Translations under genes and position numbers: made by a program
The notes under the pieces: model-generated
Databases searched by the model: none
Seen by the model: the letters and a program-made list of their open reading frames with translations, nothing else
What the model was told of the DNA's origin: nothing
In this document: positions 58,897 to 64,000 of the stretch, piece by piece
How positions within the stretch are numbered: the first letter of the stretch is position 1
Layout: each line of letters starts with the position of its first letter
NCBI RefSeq assembly: GCF_014698015.1
Contig: NZ_JACXBS010000001.1
Location: 806,001 to 870,000, forward strand
Reading direction: 5' to 3'
DNA length: 64,000 bases
Origin: Kocuria sp. cx-455
GTDB taxonomy: Bacteria > Actinomycetota > Actinomycetes > Actinomycetales > Micrococcaceae

Positions 58897-60225
58897 ATGA
58901 GCACCATTGTCGAAAGCCGAGTACGTGATATTCGGTTCCCCACCTCTAAGGAGTTGGACGGATCGGACGCCATGAATCCCGATCCCGATTACTCCGCTGC
59001 ATACCTTGAACTACGTACGGACCACACCGATGGTCTGGAAGGTCACGGTTTCGTTTTCACGATCGGTCGCGGTAACGATGTCCAGGCGGCAGCTATCGAG
59101 GTAGTTGTCCAGCGGTTCATCGGCCGGGAAGTCGAGGCGCTCCTCGATGATCTCGGAGGCGTGTGGCGCGAGCTCAACAACGATTCACAGTTGCGTTGGC
59201 TCGGCCCTGAAAAAGGCGTGATGCACATGGCCATTGGCGCCGTGGTCAACGCCCTGTGGGACCTCAAGGCCAAGAAGGCCAAGAAACCCTTGTGGCTGCT
59301 TTTGGCAGAGATGTCGCCGGAGGAACTGTTCGGTTTGATTGATCTGCGATACCTCACCGACGCCATGACTGAAGAAGATGCGAAGAGCATCCTGCGGCGC
59401 GGTCAGGAGGGAAAGCAAGAGCGGATCGATCGTCTGCGAGCGCAGGGATACGCGGCGTACACCACTTCTCCCGGGTGGCTCGGTTACTCGGATGAGAAGC
59501 TCGAGCGCTTGGCACGTGAAGCCATGGCCGACGGGTTCCCGCAGATCAAGCTCAAGGTGGGAGCCAACCTTCAGGACGATATCCGTCGAGTCCGCAAGGC
59601 TCGCCATGTGTGTGGCCCGGATTTTCCGATCGCCATTGATGCGAACCAGCGGTGGGACGTCTCCGAGGCCATCGAATGGATCCGTGAGCTCGCACCCTAC
59701 GATTTGGCTTGGGTCGAAGAGCCCACGAGCCCGGATGACATTCTGGCCCACGCGGCCATCGCTGAGGCGATCGCGCCGATTCCAGTGGCAACCGGTGAGC
59801 ACGTGCAAAACCGGGTCGTGTTCAAGCAAATGCTCCAGGCGAAGAGCCTTTCAGTCCTTCAGATGGATGCGTGCCGAGTGGCCGGCGTGAACGAGAACAT
59901 CACGATTCTGCTCCTCGCCGCGCACTTCGGAGTCCGGGTGTGCCCCCATGCCGGGGGAGTGGGCCTGTGCGAACTGGTCCAGCACCTGTCCTTCTTCGAT
60001 TCGATCGCTGTGTCCGGGCAGCTGGACAACTCTCGAATGATCGAGTTCGTGGACCACTTGCACGAGCACTTCCTGACTCCCGTGGACGTCCACAACGGAC
60101 GGTACTGGCCGCCCGAGGCACCGGGCTCCGCAGCAGAAATGTCCCAGCAGTCCCTAGCTCGGTACGAGTTCCCACACGGGGCCGAGTGGACGACCACCGA
60201 AACTCCCGTGAGTCTCAGCATCTAA
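58897..60225 (+). CDS. fucD: L-fuconate dehydratase
   Basis: Enolase-superfamily enzyme, 442 aa, that dehydrates L-fuconate to 2-keto-3-deoxy-L-fuconate. Every catalytic residue known from Xanthomonas FucD falls at the same position: Lys218 and Lys220 (KLKVG), Asp248 (IDANQRW), Glu274 (WVEEP), Glu301 (TGEH), Asp324 (LQMDACR) and His351 ([11 protein letters not shown]). ATG 58897 follows GAAAGG; the ATG at 58837 lies in operator O4 and is rejected. The call rests on residues and on the FucU, lactonase and reductase genes downstream. Confidence 0.92.
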   Translation: MSTIVESRVRDIRFPTSKELDGSDAMNPDPDYSAAYLELRTDHTDGLEGHGFVFTIGRGNDVQAAAIEVVVQRFIGREVEALLDDLGGVWRELNNDSQLRWLGPEKGVMHMAIGAVVNALWDLKAKKAKKPLWLLLAEMSPEELFGLIDLRYLTDAMTEEDAKSILRRGQEGKQERIDRLRAQGYAAYTTSPGWLGYSDEKLERLAREAMADGFPQIKLKVGANLQDDIRRVRKARHVCGPDFPIAIDANQRWDVSEAIEWIRELAPYDLAWVEEPTSPDDILAHAAIAEAIAPIPVATGEHVQNRVVFKQMLQAKSLSVLQMDACRVAGVNENITILLLAAHFGVRVCPHAGGVGLCELVQHLSFFDSIAVSGQLDNSRMIEFVDHLHEHFLTPVDVHNGRYWPPEAPGSAAEMSQQSLARYEFPHGAEWTTTETPVSLSI

Positions 60226-60313
60226 CGGGGCCAACCTCAGTTTTGATCTTTCCCTCATCCACTGTCACAGGTCGGCAAGGACGCCGCCCTACGAATGACC
60301 TTTAGGGGTTCTC

Positions 60314-61792
60314 ATGTCCAACTTTGGTTCATCGCGCGCCACCGGCGCGCCTGGAATTCACGACGAAACACGTGACACACGCGCAACTGGCGCCGCGACG
60401 TCGACCGCTCCCGGCAAGGTGGCGCAGGCCGATTTCATGCGGGAGCCGATCCCGCGCAAGGTGTACCTGGTTGCGGTTCTGGCGGGCTTGTCCGGCCTGT
60501 TGTACGGCTTCGACTCCGGAGCAATCTCGGGTGCGTTGCCCTTGCTCGAGGGGCAGTTCGGTCTCACCGCTTCACAGACCGGTCTCATCACCTCGCTGTT
60601 GCTCTACGGCGCGTTGCCGTCCATCGTGGTCTCCACCATTGCGGCTCGTCGCTTCGATCGGCGGCAGATCCTGCTGGTAGGCGGCATGATCTTTATTCTC
60701 GGATCCCTGTTCTGTGCCATTGTGTCGGGACCTATCGGCCTCATGGCAGCGCGGTTCTTCCTGGGATTCGGTATCGGTATCGCCAACATGTTCGGGTTGA
60801 TTTACCTGTCGGAGCTCGCACCCACGCGTGTCCGTGGCCTGCTGACCGGTCTGTACCAGCTCGCCGTGAACGTCGGTATCTTGGCTGCCTACGGGGTGGG
60901 CGACATCTTCCACAGCACCCCTGACGGATGGCGCTGGATGCTCGGACTGGGTGTAATTCCGGCCGTCATCTTCTTTGTGGGTATGTTCATTGCTCCGCCA
61001 TCGCCCCGCTGGTTGATGATGCGTGGTCGGTCCCGAGACGCGCTCAACGTTCTGCGGACCATGCGCGGTGGCGAAGAGTTCGCGGCCAAGGAAATCCAGG
61101 AAATCGAAGAAGTCCTCGATCGCCCCACCAGGGGTCTGGGCGGGGTCCTCTCCGATGCGCGAAAACCACTCACCATTCTTGCGATTCTGACCTTCTTCCA
61201 GGTCTGGACCGGTATCAACGCAGTGGTTTACTACGCACCCATCATCTTCAAGGATGTTGAGGGGCTCGGTAACAATCCTGGTGCCGTGGCCAACTACGGT
61301 GTGGGCATCGCTCTGGTGGTCTCCACAGCCATTGCACTGCCATTGATCGACAAGATGGGGCGCGTGAAAATGCTCGCCATCTCCATGGCGGGACAGGCCG
61401 TGGCGATGGTTGTGCTGACCTTCTTCGCGGAATCCGGATGGATCGCCGTGGCCGCAGTCTTCGTCTACACGTTCTCCTTCGGCTTCGGCCTGGGACCGGT
61501 CTTCTGGCTGTACGTACCGGAGATCCTGCCGCTGCAGACTCGCGCCATCGGTACCGGCATCATCACCTTCACGCAGTACTTGCTCAACGCTACGTTCGCC
61601 TTGGTGTTCCCGATGCTGCTTGCAGGTATGGGCCCGTGGATCTTTATGGTCTTCGCGGTCCTGTCGGTGGCAGGAACGGCCTACACCATTCTGCGAGTGC
61701 CCGAGACCAAGGGCCGTTCCCTCGAGGAGATCGAAGAGGAGATTTTCGGCGAGGTCAAGTCTGTAACCGGCAAGCAGACGGTGGGACAGTAA
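60314..61792 (+). CDS. MFS sugar porter (SP family)
   Basis: 492 aa with twelve membrane segments after a polar N-terminus of about 45 residues. SP-family signatures: GFDSGAISGALPL (TM1), ARRFDRRQ loop, a QLAVNVGIL helix and the C-terminal PETKGRSLEEIEEE. Most likely a proton symporter importing L-fucose or a related sugar; specificity is inferred from the surrounding genes. The ribosome site (AGGGG) is weak. Starts 88 nt after fucD with no terminator. Confidence 0.9.
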   Translation: MSNFGSSRATGAPGIHDETRDTRATGAATSTAPGKVAQADFMREPIPRKVYLVAVLAGLSGLLYGFDSGAISGALPLLEGQFGLTASQTGLITSLLLYGALPSIVVSTIAARRFDRRQILLVGGMIFILGSLFCAIVSGPIGLMAARFFLGFGIGIANMFGLIYLSELAPTRVRGLLTGLYQLAVNVGILAAYGVGDIFHSTPDGWRWMLGLGVIPAVIFFVGMFIAPPSPRWLMMRGRSRDALNVLRTMRGGEEFAAKEIQEIEEVLDRPTRGLGGVLSDARKPLTILAILTFFQVWTGINAVVYYAPIIFKDVEGLGNNPGAVANYGVGIALVVSTAIALPLIDKMGRVKMLAISMAGQAVAMVVLTFFAESGWIAVAAVFVYTFSFGFGLGPVFWLYVPEILPLQTRAIGTGIITFTQYLLNATFALVFPMLLAGMGPWIFMVFAVLSVAGTAYTILRVPETKGRSLEEIEEEIFGEVKSVTGKQTVGQ

Positions 61793-61795
61793 CTC

Positions 61796-62257
61796 ATGAT
61801 GCGAACACCGATTACCCATCCCGAGCTGTTGGCCGCATTGGCCCGGTGCGGCCACGGGACCAAGATTCTGATCGCGGACGGCAACTACCCCCACGTCACG
61901 GGGGTGGGTCCCCACACCACACGGATCGCACTCAACGTGGCTCCCGGCTTGCTGACGGCGGACCAGGTTCTGGAGCTTCTGATTGCCACGGTTCCGGTGG
62001 AGGCCGCCGAATACATGGAGAACGCCGACGGCGCCGCTTCGCCGGCTGTCGAGGGCTACGGCCAGGCACTTGGACCGGACATTGCATTGTCGGGATTGGA
62101 ACGATTCACGTTCTATGACCGTGCTCGGGAGAATGACGTGGCCGTGGTCGTCGCCACCGGGGAGCAGCGGCAGTACGCGAACCTCATGCTCACGGTGGGC
62201 GTGATCCCGGAAACTCAGACCAAGGTGAGCACCACCGGCGCGGGGAGGGCTGCGTAG
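61796..62257 (+). CDS. fucU: RbsD/FucU-family sugar mutarotase
   Basis: Interconverts sugar anomers; 153 aa with the family core HPELLAALARCGHGTKILIA, DGNYP, including the conserved catalytic His in GHG. The first of two tandem ATGs is used (61796 or 61799). It starts 4 nt after the MFS gene stop. L-fucose rather than ribose is favoured because fucD and not a ribokinase is in the locus. Confidence 0.9.
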   Translation: MMRTPITHPELLAALARCGHGTKILIADGNYPHVTGVGPHTTRIALNVAPGLLTADQVLELLIATVPVEAAEYMENADGAASPAVEGYGQALGPDIALSGLERFTFYDRARENDVAVVVATGEQRQYANLMLTVGVIPETQTKVSTTGAGRAA

Positions 62258-62259
62258 CA

Positions 62260-63231
62260 ATGAAGCACGCGACGTCGACCCCCGAACAGACCCGGTTACC
62301 CCTGGTGGACTCTCATCGCCACCTGTGGGATCTGCACCACCTGCCGTGGAATTGGGTGCGCGGAGCAGCCCTTCCCACGGAGGATCTGTTCACCGAACCG
62401 GAGAGTCTGCCGTCGGTTCTGGTGGAGGCGGGGGTCGACGTCGGCTACGAGAAAGCTGAGCTGGATTGGCTGCTCGGTATCGCCGAGCGGGACGAGAAAG
62501 TATTGGGCATCGTGGCGGCAGTACCTCACGGCACGGAGGCCACCGAGGACACGATGCGCTCGCTCGCAGACAGGTCGCATGTGGTCGGAGTGCGGCACAA
62601 CCTGCAGGGGCTCGGGCCGGGTGAGTTGGCGGCTCGTGGCGTCGTCGGCATGATCGCTGCAGCCCACGCGAACGGATTGACGTTCGACGTGTGTGTGCGT
62701 GCCCACCAGCTCGTGGAGGTAACGCAGATGCTGCGGAGGCTCGACACCGACGGCACCCTGGTGCTCGATCACCTGGGCAAGCCCCCGCTGGGACAGGACC
62801 TCACACGCTGGCGGGACGACATCGCCACGATAGCGGCCGACCCCAGGGTCGTTGTGAAGTGTTCGGGCCTGGTGGCCGAAATGCCCCCGCGACACCAGCC
62901 GCGGAGAGCCAGATCGGAGCCGGCAACCGCTCAGTCCTCACGAACAGTACTGACGCCTGAGGCCGCTGAGCTGTGCAGCGCACCTTTGCGGTTCGCTCTG
63001 CGGAACTTCGGGCATGAGCGCGTCATGCTCGGTTCGGATGCCCCGGTATCGGGGAAGGGATGGGTCCGACCGGTTGATTGCATCCAGTTCCAAACCCAAC
63101 TGTTGAAACCCGACCTCACTGGGCGCGCGCTCGAATCGATCGCATCCTTGACCGCGCAGCGCGTCTACGGACTGAGCGAGCCAAGGGCGACCGTCACCGG
63201 CGCGGTGAGCGCTCCGCACGGTCACCACTAG
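62260..63231 (+). CDS. Amidohydrolase 2-type lactonase (probable L-fuconolactonase)
   Basis: 323 aa TIM-barrel hydrolase of the amidohydrolase_2 group. Metal-site segments DSHRHLWD (N-terminal), LDHLGKPP (middle) and GSDAPV (C-terminal) are visible. Members of this group open sugar lactones made by the dehydrogenase of the pathway. A short Arg/Ser-rich insert (near residues 207-228, PRHQPRRARSEPATAQSSR) is unusual. Starts 2 nt after fucU with GGGGAGGG upstream. Exact substrate is inferred from the locus. Confidence 0.82.
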   Translation: MKHATSTPEQTRLPLVDSHRHLWDLHHLPWNWVRGAALPTEDLFTEPESLPSVLVEAGVDVGYEKAELDWLLGIAERDEKVLGIVAAVPHGTEATEDTMRSLADRSHVVGVRHNLQGLGPGELAARGVVGMIAAAHANGLTFDVCVRAHQLVEVTQMLRRLDTDGTLVLDHLGKPPLGQDLTRWRDDIATIAADPRVVVKCSGLVAEMPPRHQPRRARSEPATAQSSRTVLTPEAAELCSAPLRFALRNFGHERVMLGSDAPVSGKGWVRPVDCIQFQTQLLKPDLTGRALESIASLTAQRVYGLSEPRATVTGAVSAPHGHH

Positions 63232-63263
63232 AACAATCTGTGAACCTCAAGAGGACAACCGAT

Positions 63264-64000
63264 ATGAAGTCAATACTCGAAGAAGCCATTGCCCATCACG
63301 GCAAATTGGGTTTCGGAGCGGCACAGCTCGGAAACCTCTACAGAACCGTCGACGACACCACGGCCCGTGAGGCGTTGGAAACGGCCTGGGACCTGGGGAT
63401 TCGCCACTTCGACACCGCGCCCCATTACGGGCTGGGACTCTCGGAACGGAGGCTCGGGGCATTCCTGCAGAGCAAACCGCGCGATGAATTCATTCTTTCC
63501 ACCAAGGTAGGGCGCCTACTGCGGGACAACCCGAATCCCCGGGGCGAGGACACCGAGGGATTCGAGGTCCCGGACGATCTTCACCGTGTACGGGATTACT
63601 CCGCAGACGGAGTGAAGCGGTCCTTGGATGAGTCTTTGGAACGGCTGGGCCTGGACCGCGTGGACATCGTCTACATTCACGACCCCGATGAGTACTGGGA
63701 TCAGGCGCTGCACGGCGCGGTCCCTGCATTGACGGAGCTTCGAGAACAAGGCGTGATCCAAGGCTGGGGCGCCGGCATGAACCAGTGGCAAATGCTCGAA
63801 CGATTCGTGGTGGAAACACAGCCGGACATCATCATGCTGGCAGGGCGGTACACGCTCCTGGAACAGGACGCGGCGCAGTCGCTGCTTCCTGCGTGCGAGA
63901 AGCACAACGTGAAGGTCAACGCGGTGGGAGTTTTCAACTCCGGGCTTCTGGCCCGCCAAGACGTCCCGGACGACGCGCATTACAACTACGACGCCGCTCC
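63264..64000 (+). CDS. Aldo/keto reductase, probable L-fucose dehydrogenase (partial)
   Basis: Open frame running off the window end; 245 codons are visible, starting MKSILEEAIAHHGKLGFGAA at ATG 63264 after GAGGACAA. The catalytic tetrad of aldo/keto reductases is present: Asp50 (HFDTAPHYG), Tyr55, Lys81 (STKVGR) and His139 (IVYIHDPDEY). Sequence resembles D-threo-aldose 1-dehydrogenase/L-fucose dehydrogenase, which would oxidise L-fucose to the lactone hydrolysed by the preceding gene product. The 3' end lies outside the window. Confidence 0.85.
   Translation, partial: MKSILEEAIAHHGKLGFGAAQLGNLYRTVDDTTAREALETAWDLGIRHFDTAPHYGLGLSERRLGAFLQSKPRDEFILSTKVGRLLRDNPNPRGEDTEGFEVPDDLHRVRDYSADGVKRSLDESLERLGLDRVDIVYIHDPDEYWDQALHGAVPALTELREQGVIQGWGAGMNQWQMLERFVVETQPDIIMLAGRYTLLEQDAAQSLLPACEKHNVKVNAVGVFNSGLLARQDVPDDAHYNYDAA

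Noticed and set aside
60572-62260. A 562-codon minus-strand open frame
   Set aside because: Antisense of the MFS porter and fucU; rich in His/Gly/Asp/Arg as expected for a shadow frame.

Overview
The window is chromosomal DNA of a high-GC Gram-positive bacterium, most likely a member of the Actinomycetota close to Micrococcaceae (genus unresolved). The evidence is the actinobacterial order of the rpoBC, str, S10, spc and alpha gene groups, frequent GTG starts, TANNNT-type -10 boxes, GC-rich terminators without long T tracts, and R/G/E-rich tails on several ribosomal proteins. No rRNA, tRNA, CRISPR array, prophage or insertion sequence was recognised. The sequence is mostly core chromosome with two aromatic/sugar catabolic blocks.

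Layout. 1-6550: the 3' part of rpoB, then rpoC and a strong hairpin. 6628-16490: a complete 4-hydroxybenzoate/protocatechuate (beta-ketoadipate) block: an IclR regulator, pobA, pcaHGBDC, pcaFIJ and a second IclR regulator (pcaR). This block lies between rpoC and rpsL. 16500-21210: str operon (rpsL, rpsG, fusA, tuf), with structured leaders before rpsL and tuf. 21300-27090: S10 operon (rpsJ to rpsQ). 27100-31775: rplN to rplO, separated from rpsQ by a terminator, a new promoter and a leader of about 440 nt. 31820-39640: secY, adk, map, rlmN, infA, rpmJ, rpsM, rpsK, rpoA, rplQ. 39712-42296: truA, a small membrane protein, rplM, rpsI. 42297-42821 is non-coding.

42822-50865: ppk2, glmM, (minus strand) mscL and coaA, then glmS, acpS and a bifunctional NAD(P)HX repair enzyme. 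glmM and glmS feed UDP-GlcNAc and cell-wall synthesis. glmS, acpS and coaA appear to be transcribed with no or almost no 5' leader. 50963-57570: glgX, treY and treZ, which together turn glycogen/maltodextrin into trehalose.

57594-64000: an oxidative (non-phosphorylating) L-fucose-type sugar acid locus. It has a BASS-family transporter, L-fuconate dehydratase with every catalytic residue of the characterised family, a sugar-porter MFS permease, a FucU/RbsD mutarotase, an amidohydrolase-type lactonase and an aldo/keto reductase cut by the window end. Four copies of the 10-mer ACATCGGATG, one lying exactly between the -35 and -10 of the fucD promoter, define a probable regulon whose regulator is not in the window. 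This operator set, the Shine-Dalgarno hairpin before the transporter, the three-way-junction leader of tuf, and paired RGG tails on S3 and S5 are the most interesting observations.
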